From: Caulobacter flavus
GTDB lineage: Bacteria; Pseudomonadota; Alphaproteobacteria; Caulobacterales; Caulobacteraceae
Assembly (NCBI RefSeq): GCF_003722335.1
Contig: NZ_CP026100.1
Location: 2,020,001-2,084,000 of the forward strand
Direction of reading: 5' to 3'
DNA length: 64,000 nucleotides
Shown here: in pieces, positions 15,868 through 22,322 of the stretch
Layout: each line of letters begins with the position of its first letter
Numbering within the stretch: position 1 is the stretch's first letter
The notes under the pieces: generated by a model
Told to the model about the DNA's origin: nothing
Seen by the model: the letters and a program-made list of their open reading frames with translations, nothing else
Database searches by the model: none
Position numbers and translations under genes: made by a program

Positions 15868-15991
15868 CCCTCCCCCTGAAGGGGGAGGTGGCGCGAAGCG
15901 CCGGAGGGGGAAGCCGCGCGGGCGACACCCCAGCCCCTTCCCCCTCCGTCGTCCCTCCGGGCCGACACCTCCCCCTTCAGGGGGAGGGTCT
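15868..15991. repeat. Inverted pair of R1 repeats between g5 and g6
   Basis: The first unit (15868-15911) has CTCCCCCTGAAGGGGGAG with GGCGCGAAGCGCC. The second (15939-15991) has CCCTCCGGG and CTCCCCCTTCAGGGGGAG. It ends 18 bp before the g6 start codon. Confidence 0.85.
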
Positions 15992-16009
15992 TCGAATACG
16001 GAAATCTCC

Positions 16010-16282
16010 ATGCCCCATTCCGTGACCCTGGCGCAGGCCAAGGAGTTCCTGCGCGTGGGCGGGAGCGGCGAGGACGACCTGGTTTCCCTGCTGATCGACG
16101 CCGCCGAGGCGCGGGTCGGGCAGGCGGCCGGGACGATCCTGACGTCCGCCAGTCCCGCGCCGCTGCGCCTGGCCGTGCTGGTCCTGGCCTGCCACGCCTA
16201 CGAGCATCGCGGCGAGCCCAGGCCGCCGCCGCTGTCGCTGGTCGAGCCGTGGATCGCGCCCTACCGGGAGGCGCGGCTGTGA
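16010..16282 (+). CDS. GTA g6: head-tail connector (adaptor) protein
   Basis: A 90-residue, mostly helical protein (VTLAQAKEFLRVGGSGEDDLVSLLIDAAEARVGQAAG) that matches the gp6-like head-tail connector pattern. It forms the ring under the portal. Its stop overlaps the GTG of the next gene (GTGA). The RcGTA g7 gene that normally follows is not present here. Confidence 0.85.
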   Translation: MPHSVTLAQAKEFLRVGGSGEDDLVSLLIDAAEARVGQAAGTILTSASPAPLRLAVLVLACHAYEHRGEPRPPPLSLVEPWIAPYREARL

Positions 16283-16674
16283 GCGCCGAGGTCGCCCTGG
16301 CCGGGGCCTTGGCGCGGCTGCTGGCGAGCGCGCCGGCGGTGGCGGCGATCGTGGGGACGCGGGCGCATGCCGCTCCGCCCCGGATGCTGACCTATCCGTG
16401 CGTCAGCGTCGGCCGGATCGAGAGCCGGCCGGTCGGCGAAGGCGACCTGCTGGAGCATGTCGTCACCATCACCTGCGCCTCGCGCTTCGGCGGGCCGGAG
16501 GAGGCGCGGGCCATGGTCGCCGCCGCGCGGCTGGCCCTGCACGACGCCAGCCCGCCGGTCGAGGGCCGGGCGCTGGCCTCGCTGAAGGTGCGCTTCTGCG
16601 ACGTGTTCGCGAGCGCCGACGACGAGCTGACCCTGGGCGTGCTGCGCGTGCGGGCCGTCAGCGAACCGGCCTGA
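16279..16674 (+). CDS. GTA g8: DUF3168 tail terminator protein
   Basis: A protein of 131 residues from the GTG at 16279 (SAEVALAGALARLLASAPAVAAIVGTRAH). DUF3168 features are the N-terminal helix then PCVSVGRIESRPVGEGDLLEHVVTITCASRF and a C-terminal RVRAVSEPA strand. It caps the tail tube and joins it to the head. Overlaps g6 by 4 bp. The upstream in-frame start at 16249 lies within g6 and is rejected. Confidence 0.88.
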   Translation: MSAEVALAGALARLLASAPAVAAIVGTRAHAAPPRMLTYPCVSVGRIESRPVGEGDLLEHVVTITCASRFGGPEEARAMVAAARLALHDASPPVEGRALASLKVRFCDVFASADDELTLGVLRVRAVSEPA

Positions 16675-16699
16675 ATTCCAACCATCGAGGAGAACCGCC

Positions 16700-17116
16700 A
16701 TGGCCGCGCAAGCCGGCAAGGACATGCTGCTGAAGATCGGCGACGGGGGCTCGCCGCAGGCTTTCGTGACGGTGGCGGGCCTGCGGGCCCGGACCATCAG
16801 CCTGAACGCCAGGACCATCGACGCCACCGACGGCGACAGCGCCGGGCGCTGGCGCGAGCTGCTGGCCGGAGCCGGCGTGCGCTCGGCCGCCGTGTCGGGG
16901 GCGGGGGTGTTCCGCGACGCGGCCTCGGACGCGCTGGTGCGCGACAGCTTCTTTTCCCAGACCGCCAGGACCTGGCGGCTGGTGATCCCCGACTTCGCCC
17001 AGCTGGAAGGGCCGTTCCTGGTCTCGGCGCTGGAATATGCCGGCCAGCACGACGGCGAGGCGGCCTTCGCCCTGACCCTGGCCTCGGCCGGGGCGATCAG
17101 CGTGACGGCGATCTGA
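16700..17116 (+). CDS. GTA g9: major tail tube protein
   Basis: A 138-residue protein after a good GGAG ribosome-binding site (AGGAGAACCGCC). The start AGKDMLLKIGDGGSPQAFVTVAGLRARTISLN and the central RWRELLAGAGVRSAAVSGAGVF are typical of the TP901-1-like phage major tail protein family used by GTAs. It polymerises into the tail tube. 25 bp after g8. Confidence 0.92.
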   Translation: MAAQAGKDMLLKIGDGGSPQAFVTVAGLRARTISLNARTIDATDGDSAGRWRELLAGAGVRSAAVSGAGVFRDAASDALVRDSFFSQTARTWRLVIPDFAQLEGPFLVSALEYAGQHDGEAAFALTLASAGAISVTAI

Positions 17117-17129
17117 GGAGAGCGACGAG

Positions 17130-17411
17130 ATGACCCTTCCCAACCTGGCCAGGGGCGAGGCGCTTGCGGTGCTGGGCGGCGTGACGCGGCGGCTGTGCCT
17201 GACTCTGGGCGCCCTGGCGCGGATCGAGGCGGCGCTGGGGCTGACCGACTGGAGCCAGCTGCCGCAGCGGCTGGCGCGGCCGTCGGCGGCCGACCTGATG
17301 GCGGTGCTGGAGGCCCTGGTCGATGACGGGCTGGGACCATTGGACGCGGCGGGGCTGAACCCGCGCGAGGCCGCCGACGCCGTGGCCAAGGCCCTGGCGG
17401 CGGCCGCGTGA
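17130..17411 (+). CDS. GTA g10: gene-product-10 family tail protein (DUF3356-like)
   Basis: A 93-residue protein (LARGEALAVLGGVTRRLCLTLGALARIEAALGLTDW...). The start motif and the ADLMAVLEALVDDGL segment match the GTA gp10 / tail tube protein GTA-gp10 family. Probably a tail assembly chaperone. Start chosen at the ATG 8 bp after GAGGAGAG. Overlaps the next gene by 4 bp. Confidence 0.85.
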   Translation: MTLPNLARGEALAVLGGVTRRLCLTLGALARIEAALGLTDWSQLPQRLARPSAADLMAVLEALVDDGLGPLDAAGLNPREAADAVAKALAAAA

Positions 17412-17596
17412 GCCCCTGGGGCGAGATGCTGCGGCGGGCGGCGATCGAGTTCGCCGCGCCGCCGGACGCGTTCTGGCGGCTGTCGCTGAAGGAGTGGCGG
17501 GCGCTGACCGGGGCGCAGGTCGGCCCGGCGCTGGCGAGGCCGGAACTGGCGGCGCTGATGGCGCGGTTTCCCGATGAAGAGGAAGCGGACGGATGA
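17408..17596 (+). CDS. GTA g10.1: small tail assembly chaperone (rcc01693-like)
   Basis: A 62-residue protein from a GTG overlapping the g10 stop. PWGEMLRRAAIEFAAPPDAFWRLSLKEWRALT is diagnostic of the rcc01693/DUF2376 family found between g10 and g11 in GTA clusters. It ends with an acidic PDEEEADG. Its stop overlaps the tape measure start. Confidence 0.88.
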   Translation: MSPWGEMLRRAAIEFAAPPDAFWRLSLKEWRALTGAQVGPALARPELAALMARFPDEEEADG

Positions 17597-18117
17597 GCGG
17601 TTTCGACGAGGTGGAGGGCCTGCCGCTGCGCACGGCCGAGGCCGCCGAGGCCCTGGCGGGGCTGGAGGCCCCGGCGCGGGCGGCGGCGCGGTCGATCGAG
17701 GACGCCTTCGCCGGCGCGGGCGAGCGGCTGGCGCGGTCGCTGGCCCGGGCGGCCGCCGACGGCGAGCTGTCGCTGGCCGAACTGGCGCGGGCGGTGCTGG
17801 GCGCGATGGCCGGCGGTCGCGGCGGCGGCCACGGAGGCGGGCTGGGCGAGGCGTTGAGCGCGGCGGTGTCGGGCGTGTTTTCCGGGGCGCGGGCCGAGGG
17901 CGGCCCGGTGACCGGCGGCGGGGCCTATCTGGTCGGCGAGCGCGGGCCCGAGGTGTTCCGCCCGGCCGGGGCGGGCGTGATCGAGCCGGCCGGGGGCGGC
18001 GGCGTCAGCGTGACGGTGCAGGTGGCCGGCGGCGAGGTCGGGGCCCTGGCCCGCTCGGACGCCCAGCTGGCCCAGGCCCTGGCGCGGGCGGTCAGCCTGG
18101 GCGCGCGGCGGCTCTAG
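17593..18117 (+). CDS. GTA g11: short tape measure protein
   Basis: A 174-residue protein. A helical N-terminal half (EAAEALAGLEAPARAAARSIEDAFAGAGERLARSL) is followed by a Gly-rich stretch and the conserved tape-measure end ARAEGGPVTGGGAYLVGERGPEVFRP. The short length fits the short GTA tail. Its stop abuts the convergent stop of the DUF805 cluster (overlap of 4 bp at 18114-18117). In RcGTA, g12 follows directly; here it is 2.46 kb away. Confidence 0.9.
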   Translation: MSGFDEVEGLPLRTAEAAEALAGLEAPARAAARSIEDAFAGAGERLARSLARAAADGELSLAELARAVLGAMAGGRGGGHGGGLGEALSAAVSGVFSGARAEGGPVTGGGAYLVGERGPEVFRPAGAGVIEPAGGGGVSVTVQVAGGEVGALARSDAQLAQALARAVSLGARRL

Positions 18118-18533
18118 CCGAACAGCTCGGCCCGCTGCTCGGGACTGGGGGCGGCCGGGCGCCTGGGCGGCCAGACGCCGAGCAGCACGATCAGGCAGAG
18201 CACCAGGGCCATGCCGGCCAGGCCGATGGGCATGGCGAGGCCGAGCGCGTCGCGGACGTCGAGGCCGGACATCGCCAGCTTTCGCAGGCCGTTGACCGCC
18301 ACCGGGATCACCAGCGGGAACGGGGCCAGCCACAGGGGCAGGCCCGCGTCGCGCAGGCGGCGGACGGCGATGGGACACCAGGCCGCCAGGCCCGCCCAGC
18401 GGAGCGTCCAGAGCGGTATGTCGACCGGGACCATCATGCCCGTGACGACCGCGGCGAGGATGGCGACGATCGCGATCCAGTATTCGCGCCGACGGCCGCG
18501 TCCGCCCAGCCAGGCGACCACGGCGGCGATCAC
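18114..18533 (-). CDS. DUF805-type small membrane protein, paralogue 1
   Basis: A protein of 139 residues from a GTG that overlaps the stop of the next DUF805 gene (GTGA). It has the RRREYWI motif that marks the start of the DUF805 fold, four hydrophobic helices, and VRRLRDAGLPLWL, the DUF805 K/RRLRDxG signature. It ends AELFG, like its neighbours. DUF805 proteins are inner membrane proteins of unknown role. Last of a minus-strand row of five paralogues. Confidence 0.85.
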   Translation of the reverse strand: MIAAVVAWLGGRGRRREYWIAIVAILAAVVTGMMVPVDIPLWTLRWAGLAAWCPIAVRRLRDAGLPLWLAPFPLVIPVAVNGLRKLAMSGLDVRDALGLAMPIGLAGMALVLCLIVLLGVWPPRRPAAPSPEQRAELFG

Positions 18534-18952
18534 CCGAACACCTCGGCCCGGGCCTGCGGCGTCGGGAGGTCGGACGGCCTGGACTTCCAGACGCCGATCA
18601 GCGTCCAGAAACCGACCCATATGGCCAGGAGCGCGAAGGGGGCGATGTTGAGCATGGCCTCGCCGCCGCGCCCGTCGCCGCTGGAGGCGAGCGCGAACAC
18701 ACCGAAGAAGACCGCCAGCGACGCGGCGATCGGCGCCAGGCACAGCCAGGGCGACCAGCCGATGTCGCGAAGGCGTCGCGAGGCCAGCAGCAGCCAGGCC
18801 GCGAACAGCGTCCATCCCAGGGCGGTGCTGGCGGGCGCCAGGCGCAGCGCCAAGCCGGCGCCGATCAGCGCCACGGCGCTGATCCAGTATTCCTGCCGCC
18901 GGCAGCGGCCGGCCAGATAGCGCCAGGCGGCGCGAAGCGGGGAAACGGCCAT
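18530..18952 (-). CDS. DUF805-type small membrane protein, paralogue 2
   Basis: A protein of 140 residues from the ATG at 18952 (MAVSPLRAAWRYLAGRCRRQEYWI). SRRLRDIGWSPWLCLAP carries the family signature. Four membrane segments, C-terminal RAEVFG. Longer starts run back through the upstream paralogues in another frame. It starts 5 bp after the upstream paralogue's stop and overlaps the next by 4 bp, so these genes form an operon. Confidence 0.85.
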   Translation of the reverse strand: MAVSPLRAAWRYLAGRCRRQEYWISAVALIGAGLALRLAPASTALGWTLFAAWLLLASRRLRDIGWSPWLCLAPIAASLAVFFGVFALASSGDGRGGEAMLNIAPFALLAIWVGFWTLIGVWKSRPSDLPTPQARAEVFG

Positions 18953-18957
18953 GGCGC

Positions 18958-19371
18958 TCAGTCGAAGACCTCGGCCAGGCGGGGGGCCTGGTCGAGGCTG
19001 GCCGCGGGCTTCAGCGAGGCCCGGGCGCCGAGATAGATGATGAAGATCCAGGTTCCGACCACGCCGACGCCGACCGACACGAGCTTGGCGGTCTCGGGCG
19101 TCATGACGGGGACGATCGTGCGGGCCATGCCCACCAGCACGCCGAAGCCGAAGGTCGCGCCCAGCGGCGCGAGGCTGAGCCAGGGCGACCAGCCCAGCGC
19201 GCGCAGGCGGCGGACGGCGATCGGCAGCCACAGGAAGAAACCCAGGGCGTTGCCGAGGATGTTGTAGCCCAGCGCGCCGGCGGTTCCCGACGCCAGCACC
19301 AGCAGAACGATGCTGATCCAGTATTCGCGCCGGCTGGACCGGCCCGTCAGATAGGTCTTGATCGCGTTCAC
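18958..19371 (-). CDS. DUF805-type small membrane protein, paralogue 3
   Basis: A protein of 137 residues from the GTG at 19371 (NAIKTYLTGRSSRREYWI). A GTG at 19389 lies in the T-rich tail of the preceding terminator and is less likely. VRRLRALGWSPWLSLAP is a degenerate form of the signature (RLRALG in place of RLRDxG). Four membrane helices, ends LAEVFD. First gene of the lower three-gene operon. Confidence 0.83.
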   Translation of the reverse strand: MNAIKTYLTGRSSRREYWISIVLLVLASGTAGALGYNILGNALGFFLWLPIAVRRLRALGWSPWLSLAPLGATFGFGVLVGMARTIVPVMTPETAKLVSVGVGVVGTWIFIIYLGARASLKPAASLDQAPRLAEVFD

Positions 19372-19379
19372 GCCGCGCC

Positions 19380-19417
19380 CCCGAAACACAAAGCCCCGCC
19401 GCAGGGTAGCGGCGGGG
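19380..19417 (-). terminator. Rho-independent terminator within the DUF805 row
   Basis: Arms CCCCGCCG and CGGCGGGG (about 19394-19416) form a strong stem. Read on the minus strand it is followed by CTTTGTGTTT. It ends transcription of paralogue 4 just before paralogue 3. Confidence 0.75.
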
Positions 19418-19446
19418 TTGCGCGGGCGAAAGGGCTCTCGCCGCGG

Positions 19447-19905
19447 TCAGACGGCCAGGGCGTTCAGCGGGCGGTCGCCCCAGCGGTTGTCGCTGGTGTC
19501 GCCCGGGGTGACGCCGACCCACAGCGTGAAGCCGATGCTGACCAGGAAGCCCAGCAGCAGGGACATCACCACGCCGCCGGCGCCGGCCAGGGCGAACAGT
19601 TCGGGGTCGCCGCCGTTCAGGGCGATGGCCGCCGCGCCGAAGCCCAGCCACAGGGCCGAGCCGATCAGCATCACCGGTCCCAGCACGATCGGGACGGCCT
19701 GCCACCAGCCGCTCTTGCCCATGTCGTGCAGGCGCTTGGTGTAGATGCAGACGAAGCAGTAGAGCGACGCCAGGGCCGCCAGATTGCCGATGACGGGGAT
19801 CCACCCGGCCACCACGTTGACGCCCAGCAGCATGAGCCAGGCGATCCAGAACGCCTGACGGCCGATGCGGCCGTCGGCGGAGAACATCAGGTTTTTCCAG
19901 TCCAT
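19447..19905 (-). CDS. DUF805 membrane protein, paralogue 4 (canonical)
   Basis: A protein of 152 residues from MDWKNLMFSADGRIGRQAFWIAW, the canonical DUF805 start, with GGGAG at proper spacing before the ATG at 19905; a TTG 15 bp further upstream is rejected. YTKRLHDMGKSGWWQAVP is the full family signature. Four helices. The ~15-residue tail DTSDNRWGDRPLNAL resembles the usual DUF805 end (G..G.NRYGP.P). It has its own terminator downstream. Confidence 0.9.
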   Translation of the reverse strand: MDWKNLMFSADGRIGRQAFWIAWLMLLGVNVVAGWIPVIGNLAALASLYCFVCIYTKRLHDMGKSGWWQAVPIVLGPVMLIGSALWLGFGAAAIALNGGDPELFALAGAGGVVMSLLLGFLVSIGFTLWVGVTPGDTSDNRWGDRPLNALAV

Positions 19906-19984
19906 GTCTTTGTCTCCCAACCTTGAGGAGAGACTAGGGCGGGCCCCCGCGCACCTGAAGTGAAATGGGCGTCATGACAAGGGT

Positions 19985-20500
19985 TTAACCCGCCGCCATC
20001 GCGGCGGGCGCCAGCGCCGGGTCAGGCGTCGCGCGGCGCGGGCCGGGCTCGACGCCCAGCCAGCCCAGCAGGGCCAGCCACAGCAGGCCCGAGGCGCCGG
20101 CGCCGGTGAAGATCGGCACGATGACGGCCATGCCCTGCAGGTGGCCCATCCAGGCCATCAGGGCGCCGGTGAGGATCAGGTCCAGGCCCCAGACCCCGAC
20201 CAGCGGGCCGGCGCCATGGCCCATGTCGCGCAGGCGCTTGAGGCACAGCACGCCGCTGATCCAGCCCTGCAGGGCCAGGATGAGCAGGCCTGGGATCCAG
20301 CCGTCGAAGCCGAGGGCCGGACCGCTGACGTCGACCAGCCACGGCCCGACCAGCGGGATGGCGGCCATGGGCGCGGCGCCGTGTCGGCCGAACGCCAGGA
20401 AGCCGCCGATCTCGAGCCCGAGCAGCAGGAACAGGCCTGTCCAGAACGGTCCGCGGCCGATGGCGCCGCGCGGCGAGAAGAGCAGGACGAAGAAGGGCAC
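19985..20500 (-). CDS. DUF805 membrane protein, paralogue 5
   Basis: A protein of 171 residues from a GTG at 20500 (PFFVLLFSPRGAIGRGPFWTGLFLLLGLE) with GGAG upstream. LKRLRDMGHGAGPLVGVW is the family signature. Four to five hydrophobic segments and an Ala/Pro-rich tail. It is divergent from GTA g12; the 78-bp spacer holds an operator-like palindrome. Confidence 0.85.
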   Translation of the reverse strand: MPFFVLLFSPRGAIGRGPFWTGLFLLLGLEIGGFLAFGRHGAAPMAAIPLVGPWLVDVSGPALGFDGWIPGLLILALQGWISGVLCLKRLRDMGHGAGPLVGVWGLDLILTGALMAWMGHLQGMAVIVPIFTGAGASGLLWLALLGWLGVEPGPRRATPDPALAPAAMAAG

Positions 20501-20528
20501 GGCGGGAGCTCCGGCGGGTCTGGATGGA

Positions 20529-20552
20529 ATGTAAGTAAATAATCACTCACAT
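20529..20552. promoter_or_regulatory. Operator-like imperfect palindrome between DUF805 paralogue 5 and g12
   Basis: The 24-bp AT-rich site has half-sites ATGTAAGTAAAT and AATCACTCACAT, matching at 9 of 12 positions when one is reversed. It resembles TetR-family operators and lies 26-28 bp from both divergent start codons. No cognate regulator is recognised nearby. Confidence 0.45.
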
Positions 20553-20578
20553 CATGCGACTGTCAAGGAGGCTCCACA

Positions 20579-21223
20579 ATGAGCTTGGGCTTGAGCGCCT
20601 TTCACGAGGTGCGGCTGCCCGTTCGCCTGGCCTTCGGCGGGACGAGCGGGATCGAGCGCCGCACCGAGATCGTCGGCCTGGCCTCGGGGTTCGAGCACAG
20701 GTCCAGCCCCTGGGCGCACGGCCGGCGGCGCTATCTGGTCGGCACGGCGACGCGGAGCCTGGACGAGGCGGCCGAGCTGGTCGCGTTCTTCGAGGCGCGG
20801 CGCGGGCGGCTGCACGGCTTCCGCTTCCGCGACCCGGCCGACTTCAAGTCGTGCGCGCCGTCGCTGGCGCCGGCCCCGGGCGACCAGGTGCTGGGAACCG
20901 GCGACGGGACGCGGACGGCGTTCCAGCTGGCCAAGGCCTATGGGACGGGCGCCGAGGCGGTGGTGCGGCCGATCGCCAAGCCGCTGGCCGCGACCGTGCG
21001 GGCAGCCGTGGCCGGGGCGGAACTGGCGCCTGGCGCCTTTTTCGTCGATGCGGCGACGGGGCTGGTGGTGCTGGCGACGGCGCCGGCGGCGGGCGCGGCG
21101 GTGACCGCCGGCTTCCTGTTCGACACGCCCGTGCGCTTCGACCTGGACCGGATCGACGTGACCCTGGAGGGGTTCGGCGCGGCCCGGGTCGGGGCGGTGT
21201 CGCTGGTCGAGGTGCGGGCCTGA
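20579..21223 (+). CDS. GTA g12: DUF2460 distal tail protein
   Basis: A 214-residue protein with a near-perfect Shine-Dalgarno (AAGGAGG, 20565-20571). FHEVRLPVRLAFGGTSGIERRTEIVGLASGFEHRSSPWAHGRRRYLVG is the DUF2460 (phage-related, TIGR02217-like) hallmark, and VRFDLDRIDVTLEGFGAARVGAVSLVEVR is the conserved end. It forms the distal tail ring. Its stop overlaps the g13 start (TGATG). It is the first gene after the DUF805 interruption and may have its own promoter. Confidence 0.93.
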   Translation: MSLGLSAFHEVRLPVRLAFGGTSGIERRTEIVGLASGFEHRSSPWAHGRRRYLVGTATRSLDEAAELVAFFEARRGRLHGFRFRDPADFKSCAPSLAPAPGDQVLGTGDGTRTAFQLAKAYGTGAEAVVRPIAKPLAATVRAAVAGAELAPGAFFVDAATGLVVLATAPAAGAAVTAGFLFDTPVRFDLDRIDVTLEGFGAARVGAVSLVEVRA

Positions 21224-21873
21224 TGCGCGCGATCGACGCGGCGCTGGCGGCGCGCATCGCGAGCGGGGCGGCCAGCCTGTGCCACGCCTGGGTGCTGACC
21301 CGGGCGGACGGGGCGGTGCTGGGCTTCACCGACCACGACCGCGACCTGACGGTGGCGGGCGTGACCTGCCGGGCGGCCAGCGGCTGGAGCGCGGGCGCGG
21401 CCGAGAGCGAGGCGGGGTTCGGGCCCGGCCTGGCTGCGGCCTTGGGGGCGCTGGACGATATGGCGATTACGGCCGCCGACATCGAGGCGGGCCTCTATGA
21501 CGGCGCCCAGGTGGTCTGCCGGCGGGTGGACTGGAGCGCGCCGGCGCTGCTGGTCGAGCTGTGGCGGGCGCGGGTTGCGCGGGTGTCGTGGACCGGCCAG
21601 GCCTTCACGGCCGAGCTGGAGGGACCGGCGGCGGACCTGGAGCGCACGGCGGGCCGGACCTACGCGCGCAACTGCGACGCGAGCTTGGGCGACGCCCGCT
21701 GCGGCGTCGATCTGGCGGCCCATCCCGGCGCGACCTGCGACCGGCGCTGGACGACCTGCCGGACGGTGTTTTCCAACGGCGCCAACTTCCGCGGCTTTCC
21801 GACCCTGCCGGGCGAGGACTTCCTGACGCTCTATCCGTCCGAGGGCGAGACCCACGACGGGGGGCGGCGATGA
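21223..21873 (+). CDS. GTA g13: DUF2163 baseplate hub protein
   Basis: A 216-residue protein. CHAWVLTRADGAVLGFTDHDRDLTVAGVTCRAASGW is the DUF2163 start, and TYARNCDASLGDARCGVDLA carries the conserved Cys of the C-terminal phage_BR0599 domain; RcGTA gp13 is reported to bind an iron-sulfur cluster with such Cys. FSNGANFRGFPTLPGEDFLTLYP ends the domain. Overlaps g12 and g14 by 1 and 4 bp. Confidence 0.93.
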   Translation: MRAIDAALAARIASGAASLCHAWVLTRADGAVLGFTDHDRDLTVAGVTCRAASGWSAGAAESEAGFGPGLAAALGALDDMAITAADIEAGLYDGAQVVCRRVDWSAPALLVELWRARVARVSWTGQAFTAELEGPAADLERTAGRTYARNCDASLGDARCGVDLAAHPGATCDRRWTTCRTVFSNGANFRGFPTLPGEDFLTLYPSEGETHDGGRR

Positions 21874-22322
21874 GGGCGCCGTCGCGAAGAGAGGCGATCC
21901 TTGCCGAGGCGCGCGGCTGGCTGGGCACGCCCTACCAGCACCAGGCCAGCCTGCAGGGCGCGGGCTGCGACTGCCTGGGGCTGGTGCGCGGGGTGTGGCG
22001 GGCGCTGCACGGGACCGAGCGCGAGGCGCTGCCGCCCTATCGCCCCGACTGGGCCGAGATCGGCGAGGGCGAGCCGCTGCTGGAGGGGCTGGGGCGGTCG
22101 CTGGTCGCCATCGACCCGGCGGCGGCGCGCCCTGGCGACGTGGTGGCGTTCCGCATGGCCGCCGGCGTGGCGGCCAAACACTGCGCGATCCTGTCGGCGC
22201 TGGGGCCGAAGGGCGCGCGGATGATCCACGCCTATTGGGGACGGGCCTGCGTCGAGAGCTGGCTGGGACCCTGGTGGCGCGCGCGGCTGGTCGCCGCATT
22301 CTCGTTTCCGGAGCAGGGCTGA
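21870..22322 (+). CDS. GTA g14: NlpC/P60 cell-wall peptidase
   Basis: A 150-residue protein. AEARGWLGTPYQHQASLQGAGCDCLGLVRGVWRAL contains the catalytic Cys (GCDC), and AAKHCAILSAL carries the His; ARPGDVVAF is the middle motif. It cleaves peptidoglycan as the GTA particle enters the recipient. Coupled to g13 (ATGA) and g15 (TGATG). Confidence 0.93.
   Translation: MRAPSRREAILAEARGWLGTPYQHQASLQGAGCDCLGLVRGVWRALHGTEREALPPYRPDWAEIGEGEPLLEGLGRSLVAIDPAAARPGDVVAFRMAAGVAAKHCAILSALGPKGARMIHAYWGRACVESWLGPWWRARLVAAFSFPEQG

Noticed and set aside
13661-15928. Long minus-strand frame across g3.5-g5
   Set aside because: Runs through repeats and several real GTA genes; composition typical of a shadow.
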